A stretch of 64,000 nucleotides of DNA from Rubellimicrobium rubrum (GCF_006152115.1 NZ_VDFU01000013.1:1-64000); one strand, 5' to 3'. Counted from the stretch's first letter, positions 17,440 through 27,630 are shown. The notes: generated by a model from the letters alone, not told the origin. Made by a program: numbers and translations.

Positions 17440-18348
17440 TCAGAGCGCTTCGAGACGGGCCATCTCGGCCCAGACCTTCTCGCGCTCGGGTTCGGAGAGC
17501 GGCGTGAAGGGCGGATGGATGTTGAGCCAGCCCAGGTCGTCGCGCCGCCGGGCGAGCATCGCCTTGACGGTGGGCAGCTGGACATAGGCGTTGGTCAGGT
17601 TGCGCCAAGCTACGATGGTGTCCTGCGCGGCCTTGACCTCCTCGGCCTTGGAGGGGTCGTTCCAGTGGTCGTAGACGATCCGCAACTCGCGCGCGACGAC
17701 GTTGGACGAGGCGGTGATGCACCCTGCCCCGCCCGACTGGAGCACCGGCAGGAGAAGCGGGTCCGCCCCGGCCAGCACACCGAACCCCGGAAAACGGGCC
17801 GACATGGCTTGCATGTTCTCGATCTTACCGTCGCTGTCCTTGATGCCGACGACCGTGTCGGGGAACGCCTCGAGCAGCATGGCGATCAGCGAATGGCTGA
17901 TCGGAACGCCGGTCAGCATGGGGATGTGGTAGAGCAGGACCCGAAGCCGGTCGTCCGCTACCCCCTCGATGACGCGGGCGTAGAAGCGGAACAGCCCTTC
18001 GTCCGAAAAGGCCGTGTAGTAGAAAGGCGGCAGCATCACGACGCCCTTGACGCCCGCCTGCACGGCATGGCGGGTCAGTTCGATCGCATCCGTCACCGCG
18101 TTGGTCGAGGTGCCCGGAAGGAGCGCCTCGCCTGGCACGCCGGCCTCCAGCGCAGCCTCCAGCAGGTCCATCCGCTCGCGGAGGCCGAAGCTGCTGGCTT
18201 CGCCGGTGGAGCCGAGGAGCGCGACGCCGTGGCAACCCTCCTCCAGCAGCGCCCTGGCATGGGCGCCGAACAGGCGGAGATCCGGGGTGCCGTCCTCCTT
18301 GAGCGGCGTGGCGGCGGCGCAGTAGACGCCCTGGATGGCAAAGCTCAT
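17440..18348 (-). CDS. DHDPS/NAL-family lyase or aldolase
   Basis: The 302-residue TIM-barrel protein of the dihydrodipicolinate synthase/N-acetylneuraminate lyase family has the GSTGE loop (46-50), the Tyr Y140 in LLYHIP, and Schiff-base lysine K170 in GIKDSDG. The family condenses or splits pyruvate-containing acids (KDG aldolase, NanA, DapA and others). DapA-specific residues are not clear, and the operon context with a BNR sialidase-like gene and PdxA2 argues for a catabolic aldolase releasing pyruvate. It starts with an ATGA overlap of the pdxA2 stop. Confidence 0.9.
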   Translation of the reverse strand: MSFAIQGVYCAAATPLKEDGTPDLRLFGAHARALLEEGCHGVALLGSTGEASSFGLRERMDLLEAALEAGVPGEALLPGTSTNAVTDAIELTRHAVQAGVKGVVMLPPFYYTAFSDEGLFRFYARVIEGVADDRLRVLLYHIPMLTGVPISHSLIAMLLEAFPDTVVGIKDSDGKIENMQAMSARFPGFGVLAGADPLLLPVLQSGGAGCITASSNVVARELRIVYDHWNDPSKAEEVKAAQDTIVAWRNLTNAYVQLPTVKAMLARRRDDLGWLNIHPPFTPLSEPEREKVWAEMARLEAL

Positions 18349-19298
18349 TGGGCGCGTCCTCCGCTGACCAGCCTGCGGGCGTAGGCGATGGCCGAGTTCA
18401 TGTTGCCGTGGTTGGCGATGCCCTTGCCCGCGATGTCGAAGGCCGTGCCGTGATCGACAGAGGTGCGGTCAATCGGCAGCTCCACCGAGACGTTCACCGC
18501 CGTGTCGAAGGCCACCAGCTTGATCGGGATGTGCCCCTGGTCGTGGTACTGCGCGACCACGAGGTCGAAACCGCCGCCATAGGCGCGATGGAACACCGTA
18601 TCGGCCGAGATCGGGCCCGCTGCGTCGATCCCTTCGGCCCGTGCCGCCGCGACCGCCGGGGCGATGCGCTCGTCGTCCTCGGTCCCGAACAGGCCATTCT
18701 CGCCGCAATGGGGATTGATCCCCGCGACGGCGATGCGAGGCGCAGGGATGCCGATGCGCTTGAGATGCGCGTTCCCGGCGCGGATCGTGGCCAGCACCCG
18801 CTCGGTCGTGGATCGCTCGATGGCGTCCTTGAGCGAGACATGGGTGGACACGTGGATGACCTTGAGCCGCTCGGAGGCCAGCAGCATGTAGGCGGCTTTG
18901 GACCCGGTCAGCGACCGCAGCATCCCCGTGTGGCCGTCGTAGTGGTGGCCGGCGGCGTTCAGCGCCTCCTTGTTGATGGGGGCGGTGACGATGCAGCCGA
19001 TGACGCCCGCCTCCGCATCGCGCACGGCCTTTTCGATGAAGCGGAAGGCTGCGTCGCCCGCCACGGGAGAGAGTTGGCCCCAAGGCAGGGGTGCGCCCTC
19101 GACCGCCAGGTCGACCACATGCCCAGTCAGGTCGATGTCGATCCCCAGGGCCGTCCGGGCGGCCTCGAGGGTGGGCAGGTTGCCGTAGATCCGGGTCCGG
19201 GCGCGGTCGCCCTCGCCCATCTCGGCCAGCGCTCTGACGCAGATTTCGGGGCCGACCCCGGCCGGGTCGCCCATGGTGATGCCGATGACGTCGCTCAT
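18345..19298 (-). CDS. PdxA2-type 4-phosphohydroxy-acid dehydrogenase
   Basis: The 317-residue protein is a PdxA-family NAD-dependent dehydrogenase: [13 protein letters not shown] (6-18), metal ligands H153, H197 and H252 (YHDQGH), and [24 protein letters not shown]-like residues near the end. In the biosynthetic PdxA role the gene lies near ksgA/pdxJ; here it is with a DUF1537 kinase, the combination proven for PdxA2 (D-threonate/D-erythronate 4-phosphate to DHAP). So the catabolic role is inferred. Start at 19298, coupled by overlap at both ends of the reading frame. Confidence 0.92.
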   Translation of the reverse strand: MSDVIGITMGDPAGVGPEICVRALAEMGEGDRARTRIYGNLPTLEAARTALGIDIDLTGHVVDLAVEGAPLPWGQLSPVAGDAAFRFIEKAVRDAEAGVIGCIVTAPINKEALNAAGHHYDGHTGMLRSLTGSKAAYMLLASERLKVIHVSTHVSLKDAIERSTTERVLATIRAGNAHLKRIGIPAPRIAVAGINPHCGENGLFGTEDDERIAPAVAAARAEGIDAAGPISADTVFHRAYGGGFDLVVAQYHDQGHIPIKLVAFDTAVNVSVELPIDRTSVDHGTAFDIAGKGIANHGNMNSAIAYARRLVSGGRAQ

Positions 19299-20488
19299 GA
19301 CAAGCCTCCGGTTGCGTGCTGCCATCCGGGCGCGAGGCGGACGTATTTGATCGCGCGGCGGTGGTAGGTGTAGGCGATGTGAAGCGTCCCATCCGGCCCT
19401 TCGAGGAGCCAGGGATAGGACATCTCCTTGTTCCGGCCATCGGTGGAGTCGTTCGAGGTGCAGGTGCCGGGACCATCCTCGATCACGATCCGCCGCGGAA
19501 AGCTGCGCCCCCCGTCCGTGGACAGGCAGACCGCGACCGGCGCGCGCGGCACGCCCCAGACGGGCACGCAGCCGCCGGTCGGGTCGGCGTCCGGCCGGGC
19601 GTCGTCCTCGCCCAACTCGTCATAGAGCGAGGCCCGCCGGTCCGACGACGTCGCGGCTGACGACGGATTGCAGATCATAGCAACCTCGCCCGAGGCGAGC
19701 CGGATGGCCGCAATGGACGAGTTGTTGTTGGGAACGTCGGTCAGCTCGGGCGCCGACCAGCGACGCCCGCCATCCAAGCTCTCGGACCGGTGGACGAAGT
19801 CGGCCTGGCGGCGGCGGTAGAAGGCGGCGTAACGGCCCTCCCCCAGCGCCACGGGGCTCATATGGACCGAACCGATGGAGTCGGGCACCTCCTCCAGCGC
19901 CCAGGTCTCTCCCCCATCGGTCGAGACCCCGACCGCTGCGACGTCATGGCTGCCGTTCCACTTCTGCCCTGGCCGCTGGATGCAGCGGAAGATGGGCAGG
20001 AGCCAAGCGCCATCCGCCCTCACCACCACCGGGGCGCGGATGAAGCAGCCAAGCGGCAGGTCGAGGAAACGTCCCTCCTGCGACGAGATCAGCGTCGGGT
20101 CAGCCGGATCGCGGGTCAGGCGGGCCATGCGGATCTGGCACTCGTCCTGATTGCCCGAGGGCTGGGCCGTGTGGAACAGCCACATCCCGCCGTCGGGCGC
20201 GGTGAAGATCACCGGGTTCTGCTCGGACCGATGCGGGTCGCCGCTGAGCGGCTGGGCCGGCCCCCAGGTTATGGCTCCTTCGGGCAGGATGGATGCGTGA
20301 ACCGAGATATCGGATTTGCCCTCCAGCGTGCCACCGAACCAGGCGCAGATCAGGGCGCCGTCGGGCAGTTGGGAAAGGAAGGCGGCATGGTTCTGGATCT
20401 TTGACGAGGGCAGGAAGGCCTCATGCCGACTAGGCGCGGTTTCGCGGAGGTCGCCGGTCATCGCTGTGGCGATAGCCTCTGGGTCCAT
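19295..20488 (-). CDS. BNR-repeat exo-alpha-sialidase-like protein (cytoplasmic)
   Basis: The 397-residue protein has Asp-box repeats STDGGETW (189-196), SLDGGRRW (237-244) and STDGGRSF (323-330), the mark of the six-bladed sialidase fold (BNR_2-like). The N-terminus ([19 protein letters not shown]) is typical of cytosolic members of this family. There is no signal peptide. The full arginine triad of true sialidases cannot be located with confidence, so it may act on another sugar acid glycoside or be non-hydrolytic. It is the first gene of the leftward operon with AGGAGG upstream of the ATG at 20488, and the next gene overlaps it by 4 bases. Confidence 0.8.
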   Translation of the reverse strand: MDPEAIATAMTGDLRETAPSRHEAFLPSSKIQNHAAFLSQLPDGALICAWFGGTLEGKSDISVHASILPEGAITWGPAQPLSGDPHRSEQNPVIFTAPDGGMWLFHTAQPSGNQDECQIRMARLTRDPADPTLISSQEGRFLDLPLGCFIRAPVVVRADGAWLLPIFRCIQRPGQKWNGSHDVAAVGVSTDGGETWALEEVPDSIGSVHMSPVALGEGRYAAFYRRRQADFVHRSESLDGGRRWSAPELTDVPNNNSSIAAIRLASGEVAMICNPSSAATSSDRRASLYDELGEDDARPDADPTGGCVPVWGVPRAPVAVCLSTDGGRSFPRRIVIEDGPGTCTSNDSTDGRNKEMSYPWLLEGPDGTLHIAYTYHRRAIKYVRLAPGWQHATGGLS

Positions 20489-21308
20489 AGCCGTCTCCTC
20501 CTACGCTGGACAGGACCCACGATCACGTCGCTTGCTATGTTGTCAAGTTGAACTTTGGAAGTTTCGCAGCGCTACAGAAGCTCCACGAACGATTATCAGA
20601 ACGAATTCAGTGTTTTATTATCCAACCTCTAGAAAGACCAGGCCATGCAAGGCGAATGCGTTGACAAGATAACCTTACTGCCTCATGGTTGGACTGCCGG
20701 GCATGGAGGATGACCGGAGCGGAGGAGCATGTGACCGGAGACTTCGGACGATCTGCGCCGATGGCCCTTGCTCTGGGCTGGAACGCCGCCGTCGCGAAGC
20801 ACGCGGCCGAGGCCGCTGGCGTGGTCCGGGCGCCCGCTCAGGCCCTCCGGCCCCTCGTCATCGGCTTCTCCAGTCAGTCGAGGGGTGTCCTGGGCGTTCT
20901 GCCTTGGATCGTGCTCTGGCCATGCGGGCTGCGGTTGGCCGGACCGTCGCACCTGCAGCGTCCTGAAGCCGCTCCGACACCCGCAGCCCACCACTCAGGC
21001 GCCCCCGCTTTCTGCCCTGCAACCCTGGAACGCACCAGAGCTGTGGTCACAAACCCTGCCCTTCGTGCAAGCGCCTTTCGGCGTGGACGGAATGGCACCG
21101 CGGCCCCGGCGTCCAGCTGGCCCAAGTCGCGCATGCAGGCGCGCATGGACGTCCAGCCGCTTTCCCGCGCACCTGTCCCGGGCTGTGTCAACGACAGCAT
21201 GGTGGCCGGATCCAGCATCTGGCCAGGCGGGACCGTGAACGGCGCTCGTGGCCTCGCGGACCACCGCGCCCAACAATGAGCTTCAATCGTCAACTGGGAG
21301 GAAGACAC
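20489..21308. other. control region between sialidase operon and ABC importer
   Basis: About 820 bases. The A+T-rich part 20530-20690 contains TTGTCAA at 20540-20546 and its inverted copy TTGACAA at 20661-20667. Read leftward, the first gives a TTGACA -35-like box for the sialidase operon; rightward, the second gives TTGACA toward the importer 650 bases away. The -10 boxes are weak. The rest, 20700-21300, is G+C-rich with no convincing gene. Confidence 0.4.
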
Positions 21309-22817
21309 ATGTTCGGAAAGGTGATGACCTGGGGGGCCCTGCTGCTCGCCACAAGCCTGACGCCCGCCTGGGCACAGGACGACAAGGCCGTGACCATCGT
21401 TCTCAACGAGGAAGTGGACGTGATGGAGCCGTGCATGGCCACGCGCTCCAACATCGGCCGGGTGATCCTGGGCAACATCAACGAGACCCTGACCGAGCTC
21501 GACGTGCGCGGTGACCAGGGCCTGATGCCCAAGCTCGCCGAATCCTGGGAGCAGATGGAGGACGGCAGCTGGCGTTTCAACCTGCGCCAAGGCGTCACCT
21601 TCTCGGACGGCAGCACCTTCGACGCGCAGGATGTGAAGCACTCGTTCGACCGGGTCTTCGACCCCTCCATTACCTGCGAGGCAGCCCGTTACTTCGGCGG
21701 CATGACGGTCACGGCCAATGTCGTGGATGATCAGACCATCGACTTCGTGGTGGACCCGGTCCAGCCGATCCTGCCGCTGCTGCTGTCGCTCATCACCATC
21801 GTTCCGGCGGAGACCCCCATCGAGTTCGTGCGCGACCCGATCGGCACCGGCCCCTACGCCCTGACCGAATGGAGCCCCGGCCAGCAGATCGTTCTGACCC
21901 GCCGCGACGACTACTGGGGCGAGGCTCCAGAGGTGACGCAGGCGACCTACGTGGTCCGCACGGACCCCGCCGTGCGCGCGGCTATGGTCGATGCGGGCGA
22001 GGCCGACATCGCGCCCACCATCTCGCAGGATGACGCTACTAACGCGGCCACGGATTTCTCCTACCTGAACTCCGAAACCGTCTATCTCCGGCTCGACGCC
22101 TCCCAGGCGCCGATCGACGACATCCGGGTCCGTCGGGCGTTGAACATGGCCATCGACCGCGAGGCCTTCATCGGCACCCTGGTCCCGGAGAACGCGCTTC
22201 TGGCCACCGCGATCTACCCGCCGACGACCCAGGGCTGGAACCCGGACGTGCCTGTGCCGACCTACGATCCCGAAGGCGCCCAGGCGCTCCTCGAGGAGGC
22301 GCGCGCCGACGGCGTCCTGGTGGATACGCCGATCACCATCTTCGCCCGCACCGCGAACTTCCCGAACGTCACCGAGGTGATGGAAGCGATCCAGCAGATG
22401 CTGCAGGAGGCGGGCTTCACCGTCGAGCTACAGATGGTCGAGGTGGCCGAGCACGAGGTCTACTACTCCAAGCCTTACCCGACCGACCGCGGCGTCTATA
22501 TCATCGCCGCGATGCACGACAACCGCATGGGCGACCCGAGCTTCTCGGCCTACTTCAAGTACCATTCCGAAGGCCGCCAGTCCGGCATCGCCGACCCCAA
22601 GGTGGACGACCTGATCACCCGCGCGTCGGCCGCCACGGGCGAGGAGCGCAACAAGCTCTGGTCCGAGCTGCAGGCCTATGTCCACGACGAGGTCGCGGCG
22701 GACATCCTGCTGTTCCACATGGTGGGCTTCGCCCGCGTGGCCGAGCGCATCGACTGGACGCCCACCATCGCGACCAACTCGCAGCTCCAGCTGTCCGAGA
22801 TCGGCTTCAAGGAATGA
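21309..22817 (+). CDS. ABC importer, family-5 (DppA/OppA-type) solute-binding protein
   Basis: The 502-residue periplasmic protein has a signal peptide (cleavage after about AWA, residue 22) and the SBP_bac_5 layout: PKLAESWEQMEDGSWRFNLRQGVTFSDG-type N-terminal region (quoted in part), GTGPYAL near residue 175, and VRRALNMAIDR near residue 280. Family-5 proteins bind oligopeptides but also nickel, oligosaccharides and glycosides. In this context a sugar-acid or glycoside ligand is likelier than peptides. The start at 21309 has GGGAGGAA upstream. It heads a four-gene importer operon. Confidence 0.93.
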   Translation: MFGKVMTWGALLLATSLTPAWAQDDKAVTIVLNEEVDVMEPCMATRSNIGRVILGNINETLTELDVRGDQGLMPKLAESWEQMEDGSWRFNLRQGVTFSDGSTFDAQDVKHSFDRVFDPSITCEAARYFGGMTVTANVVDDQTIDFVVDPVQPILPLLLSLITIVPAETPIEFVRDPIGTGPYALTEWSPGQQIVLTRRDDYWGEAPEVTQATYVVRTDPAVRAAMVDAGEADIAPTISQDDATNAATDFSYLNSETVYLRLDASQAPIDDIRVRRALNMAIDREAFIGTLVPENALLATAIYPPTTQGWNPDVPVPTYDPEGAQALLEEARADGVLVDTPITIFARTANFPNVTEVMEAIQQMLQEAGFTVELQMVEVAEHEVYYSKPYPTDRGVYIIAAMHDNRMGDPSFSAYFKYHSEGRQSGIADPKVDDLITRASAATGEERNKLWSELQAYVHDEVAADILLFHMVGFARVAERIDWTPTIATNSQLQLSEIGFKE

Positions 22818-22875
22818 CGCCCAAGGCGCGGGGGGAGCGTCCCCCCGCGCCACCTTATGCTAGGGACGCCCCACC

Positions 22876-23790
22876 ATGCTGACGTTCATCCGAAAGCGCT
22901 CCATGGCCAGCCTCATCTCGCTGGTGGGGCTCGTCGTTCTGGTGTTCTTCCTGTCGCGGCTGACGGGCGATCCCACCGACCTTTACCTGCCCATCGACGC
23001 CAGCGACGAGATGCGGGCCCAGTTCCGCGAGCTTTACGGCCTGGACGATCCGCTGATCGTGCAGTTCGGCCGCTACGTGGGTAACCTGGTCCAGCTCGAC
23101 TTCGGCGAGTCCATCCGCAAGGCCCGCCCGGCCATCGACGTGGTGCTCGAGGCCTTCGTCTGGACGCTCCAGCTCGCGCTCATCACCATGGCGCTCGTGA
23201 CCGTGGCGGCCGTGGTCGTGGGCTCGCTCGCCGCCTTCCGCGTCGGGGGCTTCTTCGACCGGGTCTCGGGCATCCTGTCCCTGGTCGCGGCCTCGGCGCC
23301 CGATTTCTGGATCGCCATCGTCGCGATCGTCGTCTTCGCCGTGGGCCTGGGCTGGCTGCCGACCTCGGGCACCGGCACGGTCTGGCACTGGATCCTGCCC
23401 ATCGCCGTCCTGTTCATCCGGCCCTTCGGGCTGATCGTGCAGGTCGTGCGCGGGTCGATGATCAGCACCCTCTCCTCGGCCTATGTGAAGACGGCCCGCG
23501 CCAAGGGCGTGCGGACCCGGTCGATCATCTTCGTCCACGCGCTGCGGAACGCCATGCTGCCCGTCATCACCGTCATCGGCGACCAGGCGGCCTCGCTCCT
23601 GAACGGCGCGGTCGTGATCGAGACGATTTTCGGCTTCCCGGGCGTGGGCAAGCTCATGATCGACTCCATCCTCCAGCGCGACTTCACCGTGGTGCTCGCC
23701 TCGATCATCGTGACGGCCCTGGCGATCTTCGTGATGAACCTCCTGATCGACCTGGCCTACGCGGCCCTCGATCCCCGCATCCGCCATTAG
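22876..23790 (+). CDS. ABC importer inner-membrane permease (DppB-type)
   Basis: The 304-residue protein has six predicted membrane segments, the first at residues 8-30 (MASLISLVGLVVLVFFLSRL), and the cytoplasmic coupling loop of the DppB/OppB type near residue 200: YVKTARAKGVRTRSIIFVHALRN, with the EAA-like A-x3-G. A large periplasmic loop follows the first helix, typical of B-type permeases. It lies 58 bases after the binding protein and 11 bases before its C-type partner. Confidence 0.93.
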   Translation: MLTFIRKRSMASLISLVGLVVLVFFLSRLTGDPTDLYLPIDASDEMRAQFRELYGLDDPLIVQFGRYVGNLVQLDFGESIRKARPAIDVVLEAFVWTLQLALITMALVTVAAVVVGSLAAFRVGGFFDRVSGILSLVAASAPDFWIAIVAIVVFAVGLGWLPTSGTGTVWHWILPIAVLFIRPFGLIVQVVRGSMISTLSSAYVKTARAKGVRTRSIIFVHALRNAMLPVITVIGDQAASLLNGAVVIETIFGFPGVGKLMIDSILQRDFTVVLASIIVTALAIFVMNLLIDLAYAALDPRIRH

Positions 23791-23801
23791 GGAGCATCGC
23801 G

Positions 23802-24734
23802 ATGAGCAACGTGCCCGCCATGACCGAGGCGACGCCCCTTCCCGACGAGCCGAGCGCGCTGCGCCGGTTCCTGCGGATGCTCTGGGCCGACAAGTTCGCC
23901 CTCGCCGCCCTGATCTTCCTTGTCGTCGTCGTCCTCATGGCGCTGCTCGGGCCGGTCCTCCTGGGAGACGTCGCGCAGAAGCAGAACCTGCGCGGGCGCA
24001 ACGCGCCGCCCTTTGAATGGGACCGCGGCTGGCTCTGGTGGATGGGGGCGGACTCCCTGGGGCGGCCGCTGCTGGCCCGGATCATCGTGGCGGCGCGCAA
24101 CACCATGACGGTGGCCGCCGGGGCCGTGATCTTCTCGGCGCTGATCGGCACGACGCTGGGCCTGATCGCCGGCTATGCCTCCCGCCGGGTCGGCGAGGCC
24201 ATCATGCGGGTCGCGGACGTCATCATGTCGTTCCCCTCGCTCCTCTTGGCCGTCATCGTCCTCTACATTCTTGGGCCATCGGTCACCAATGTGGTGATCG
24301 TGCTCGCGATCACCCGCATCCCCGTCTACCTGCGCACCACCCGGGCCGAGGTGCTGGAGATCCGCGAGCGGATGTTCGTCTCGGCCGCGCGCGTCATGGG
24401 CGCCTCGCCGCGCCGGATCGTCCTGCGCCACATCCTGCCCGTGGTGCTGCCCACGCTGATGACCATCGCGACGCTCGACTTTGCCTATGTGATGCTCGCC
24501 GAAAGCGCGCTGTCCTTCCTGGGCATCGGCATCCAGCCGCCCGAGATCACCTGGGGCCTGATGATCGCCCAGGGCAAGGAACACCTGACTCGCGCCTGGT
24601 GGCTGTCCTTCTGGCCGGGGCTGGCCATCATCCTGACCACGCTGTCGCTGAACTTGCTGTCGAACTGGATGCGTATCGCTCTCGATCCGACGCAGCGGTG
24701 GCGCCTTGAAATGAGGGGACGCTCCCATGGCTGA
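23802..24734 (+). CDS. ABC importer inner-membrane permease (DppC-type)
   Basis: The 310-residue partner permease has a cytoplasmic N-terminus with Pro/Asp residues, a first helix at about 30-50, and the DppC-type periplasmic segment WDRGWLWWMGADSLGRPLLARI. Its coupling loop carries FVSAARVMGASPRRIVLRHILP near residue 195. It overlaps the start of the ATPase gene by 8 bases. Together with the preceding permease it forms the heterodimeric channel. Confidence 0.93.
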   Translation: MSNVPAMTEATPLPDEPSALRRFLRMLWADKFALAALIFLVVVVLMALLGPVLLGDVAQKQNLRGRNAPPFEWDRGWLWWMGADSLGRPLLARIIVAARNTMTVAAGAVIFSALIGTTLGLIAGYASRRVGEAIMRVADVIMSFPSLLLAVIVLYILGPSVTNVVIVLAITRIPVYLRTTRAEVLEIRERMFVSAARVMGASPRRIVLRHILPVVLPTLMTIATLDFAYVMLAESALSFLGIGIQPPEITWGLMIAQGKEHLTRAWWLSFWPGLAIILTTLSLNLLSNWMRIALDPTQRWRLEMRGRSHG

Positions 24735-26349
24735 CCACCTGCTCGAGGTCCGGAACCTTTCGGTCGAGTTCCACACGGCGGGCGGCGTCGTGAAAGCCGT
24801 CAAGAACGTGAGCTGGCACGTCGAGCGCGGCGAGACGCTGGCCATCCTGGGCGAGTCCGGCTCGGGCAAGTCAGTCTCGACCTCCGCGATCCTGGACCTG
24901 ATCGACATGCCGCCGGGGCGCATCACCTCGGGCGAGATCCGCTTCGATGGTCGCGACCTGCTCAAGCTCGGCTCGGCCGAGCGGCGCGACATCAATGGCC
25001 GCCGGATCGCGATGATCTTCCAGGACCCGCTCAGCCACCTGAACCCGGTCTACACGGTCGGCTGGCAGATCGTGGAGACCATGACGGCCCATGGCCTGCC
25101 CCGGTCCAAGGCCCAGTCCGAGGCGCTGCGGCTCGTCACGCGGGTCGGCATCCCCAACCCGTCGGACGCGTTGCGCAAGTATCCGCACGAGTTCTCGGGC
25201 GGGCAGCGCCAGCGCCTGATGATCGCCATGGCGCTGGCCATGAAGCCCGATGTCCTCATCGCCGACGAGCCCACCACCGCTCTCGACGTCACCGTGCAGG
25301 CCGAGGTGCTGGCCCTCCTCAAGGAACTTCAGCGCGAGACCGGGATGGGCGTGGTCATCATCACCCACGACTTGGGCGTCGTGGCCGAGATCGCCGACCG
25401 GGTCGTCGTGATGAACGCCGGCGAGATCGTAGAGGCCGGGATCGCGCGCGAGGTCTACCACAATCCCCGGCACCCCTACACGCGCAAGCTGATCGGCGCC
25501 GCGCCGGGCAAGGGCGAGATGCACGACCCGCTGCCGCGCGCGGAGCCGGTCCTCAAGGTTCGCGGCGTCGCAAAGACCTATGGAACCTTCAAGGCCCTCG
25601 ACGGCGTAGGCTTTGACCTCATGGCCGGGGAAACGCTGGCCATCGTGGGCGAAAGCGGATCGGGCAAGTCCACGCTGGCCCGCATCCTGCTTCGCCTGGA
25701 CGAACCCGACGCCGGTGAGGCGCTCTGGAAGGGCCGCGACCTGTTCCGCCTGTCCCCGGCCGAGTTGTTCGCCCTGCGGCGCGACCTCCAGATGGTGTTC
25801 CAAGACCCCACCCAGTCGCTCAACCCACGCATGACGGTGTTCCAGCTCATCACCGAGGCCTGGATCATCCACCCCGAGATCCTGCCCAAGGCCCAGTGGC
25901 GGACCCGGGTGGCCGATCTGCTGGCCCAGGTGGGGCTCCGGCCCGAGCATGCCAACCGCTACCCCCACCAGTTCTCGGGCGGTCAGCGCCAGCGCATCGC
26001 CATCGCCCGGGCCCTCGCGCTCGAGCCCGAGCTCATCATCTGCGACGAGGCGGTCTCGGCGCTCGACGTGTCCGTGCAGGCCCAGGTGATCGAACTGCTC
26101 AACAAGCTGCGCCGGGAGATGGGCATCGCGTTCATCTTCATCGCCCACGACCTGCCCGTCGTCCGCGACTTTGCCGACCATGTCATGGTCATGCAGAAGG
26201 GGCGCGTCGTGGAGTACGGAACGGTGCAGCAGGTGTTCGATGCGCCTCGACAGCCCTACACGCAGGCGCTGCTCGCGGCGGGCCTCGACCCTGATCCCGA
26301 CGTACAGGCCGCCCGACGGGCCGAGCGACTTGAACGTCGCCCGGCCTGA
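24727..26349 (+). CDS. ABC importer fused double ATPase (DppD-DppF/GsiA type)
   Basis: The 540-residue protein has two ATPase domains in tandem. The first has Walker A GESGSGKS (42-49), signature FSGGQRQRL (about 156), and Walker B region VLIADEPTTALD. The second has GESGSGKST near 308, signature FSGGQRQRI near 415 and LIICDEAVSALD. Each domain has the oligopeptide-specific C-terminal segment HPYTRKL or QPYTQALL. Fusion of D and F is common in this family (GsiA, DdpDF). It ends three bases before the convergent esterase gene. Confidence 0.95.
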   Translation: MADHLLEVRNLSVEFHTAGGVVKAVKNVSWHVERGETLAILGESGSGKSVSTSAILDLIDMPPGRITSGEIRFDGRDLLKLGSAERRDINGRRIAMIFQDPLSHLNPVYTVGWQIVETMTAHGLPRSKAQSEALRLVTRVGIPNPSDALRKYPHEFSGGQRQRLMIAMALAMKPDVLIADEPTTALDVTVQAEVLALLKELQRETGMGVVIITHDLGVVAEIADRVVVMNAGEIVEAGIAREVYHNPRHPYTRKLIGAAPGKGEMHDPLPRAEPVLKVRGVAKTYGTFKALDGVGFDLMAGETLAIVGESGSGKSTLARILLRLDEPDAGEALWKGRDLFRLSPAELFALRRDLQMVFQDPTQSLNPRMTVFQLITEAWIIHPEILPKAQWRTRVADLLAQVGLRPEHANRYPHQFSGGQRQRIAIARALALEPELIICDEAVSALDVSVQAQVIELLNKLRREMGIAFIFIAHDLPVVRDFADHVMVMQKGRVVEYGTVQQVFDAPRQPYTQALLAAGLDPDPDVQAARRAERLERRPA

Positions 26350-26352
26350 CGG

Positions 26353-27630
26353 TCAACCGACAGTCGCGGCTGGAACCCGGTGCTCCATGAAGAAGCGCGC
26401 CATCTCGCGACTCGCGTCCGGGCCGCGCGGATCGGTGTAGGACCCGACCGCGCTGCCGCCGGACCAGGCGTGGCCCGCCCCGTGCAGGACCCATTGCTCC
26501 AGCACGGCCTGTCCGCTGCCATCCCGGTGTGTCGTCTGGGTAAAGGCCATGCCGCCCGAAGATTTTCCCTGTGCAACCTCCGTGCGGTGCGCCGCTCCGG
26601 CTGCGGCCTGGGTCACCACCTGATCCCCATTCACCGGGTGCACGGTGGTGTCCCGGTCGCCGTGGAACACGATGCTGGGGATGCCGGCCTTGGCCAGCCC
26701 AGACCGGGTTCCGGCTACCGCCCCGCCCTGCTTCATTGCGGCGAAGGCCGAGCCCATGTCGCGCGCTGCTCCGCAGGCCAAGCCCGAATGGACGCCCACA
26801 GCGGCATAAAGATCGGGATACGTGGCCCCCATGATGGCCGCCTTGGCGCCCCCGGCAGACAAGCCCGCAATATAGACGCGTTCTTTGTCCACGGGGAACT
26901 CCCCCATGATCGTACGGGTCATCCCGGCGATGAGAGAGGGCTCGCCCTGGTCGCGCTGCTGGTCGGCGGCGTTGAACCAGTTCCAGCACCTGGACATGTT
27001 CGCCGCCTGGGTCTGACCTGGGTAGACCACGAAGAAGCCGAACTCCTCGGCCAATTCGTTCATGCGGGTGCCGGCGGCAAAGTCGTCGGGCGATTGCGTG
27101 CAGCCATGCAGCATGACCACGAGCGGCAGCGGATCGCCCGAGAACACCGCCGGGACGTAGAGCTTGTAGGGTCGGCTCCCGGCCGCATTGGCAAAGACGC
27201 GCTCCTCGAAGCTCGCTCCCGGGGGCACGCTGACGGCGGCATTCGCCGCGGCAAGACCGGACTGCCCCGGCAGACCGGACATGAGGCCCCCGTTCGCCCC
27301 GAGTCCGGCCATCCGGTCCATCAAGCCTTTCAGCGCTGGTGGCACCTCGCCGGACGGGCGGCCCGCCGGGTTGATTCCGGCTGGTCGGGCCGCGGCCCGG
27401 GGTGCGCTCCAGGCTCCTCCGGTCCGCGCCGAGGGAGGCTCCATGTCGATCATGGGCGCCATGGGCCGCGCCGCGCCGCCTTTTGCCGGCGCGTCAGGCA
27501 CGGTGCCACGACCGTCCGGGCTGGACGGCAGGGCACCACCCCCTTGCAGGAGCGCCATCGCTTCTTGAAGGCGCCCCTCGCGGGTCAGTCGGGTGGCTTC
27601 CATCATGTCGGCTTGCGAAATGGTCTGCAT
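26353..27630 (-). CDS. PHB-depolymerase-family (LpqC/Esterase_phd) alpha/beta hydrolase
   Basis: The 425-residue protein has an N-terminal 130-residue low-complexity Pro/Ala/Gly segment, then an esterase domain with VVMLHGCTQSPDDFA (oxyanion region), the lipase box GLSAGG with Ser258, an Asp near HGDRDTTVHP (325-331) and a His in GAGHAWSGG near residue 386. PHB depolymerase-family esterases of this layout in alphaproteobacteria sit beside a CopG-like gene exactly as here. There is no signal peptide, so an intracellular polyester or ester substrate is likely. The start at 27630 is chosen because the upstream extension is basic and has no family match. Confidence 0.9.
   Translation of the reverse strand: MQTISQADMMEATRLTREGRLQEAMALLQGGGALPSSPDGRGTVPDAPAKGGAARPMAPMIDMEPPSARTGGAWSAPRAAARPAGINPAGRPSGEVPPALKGLMDRMAGLGANGGLMSGLPGQSGLAAANAAVSVPPGASFEERVFANAAGSRPYKLYVPAVFSGDPLPLVVMLHGCTQSPDDFAAGTRMNELAEEFGFFVVYPGQTQAANMSRCWNWFNAADQQRDQGEPSLIAGMTRTIMGEFPVDKERVYIAGLSAGGAKAAIMGATYPDLYAAVGVHSGLACGAARDMGSAFAAMKQGGAVAGTRSGLAKAGIPSIVFHGDRDTTVHPVNGDQVVTQAAAGAAHRTEVAQGKSSGGMAFTQTTHRDGSGQAVLEQWVLHGAGHAWSGGSAVGSYTDPRGPDASREMARFFMEHRVPAATVG

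Noticed and set aside
20540-20667. CRISPR-like or direct repeat array in the A+T-rich control region
   Set aside because: Only short TTGTCAA/TTGACAA pairs occur, with no regular spacing or repeat units.
20874-21641. Long leftward frame opposite the control region and the start of the ABC binding protein
   Set aside because: It overlaps the signal-peptide region of a clear gene on the other strand, has a composition of a shadow frame and no recognisable domain.
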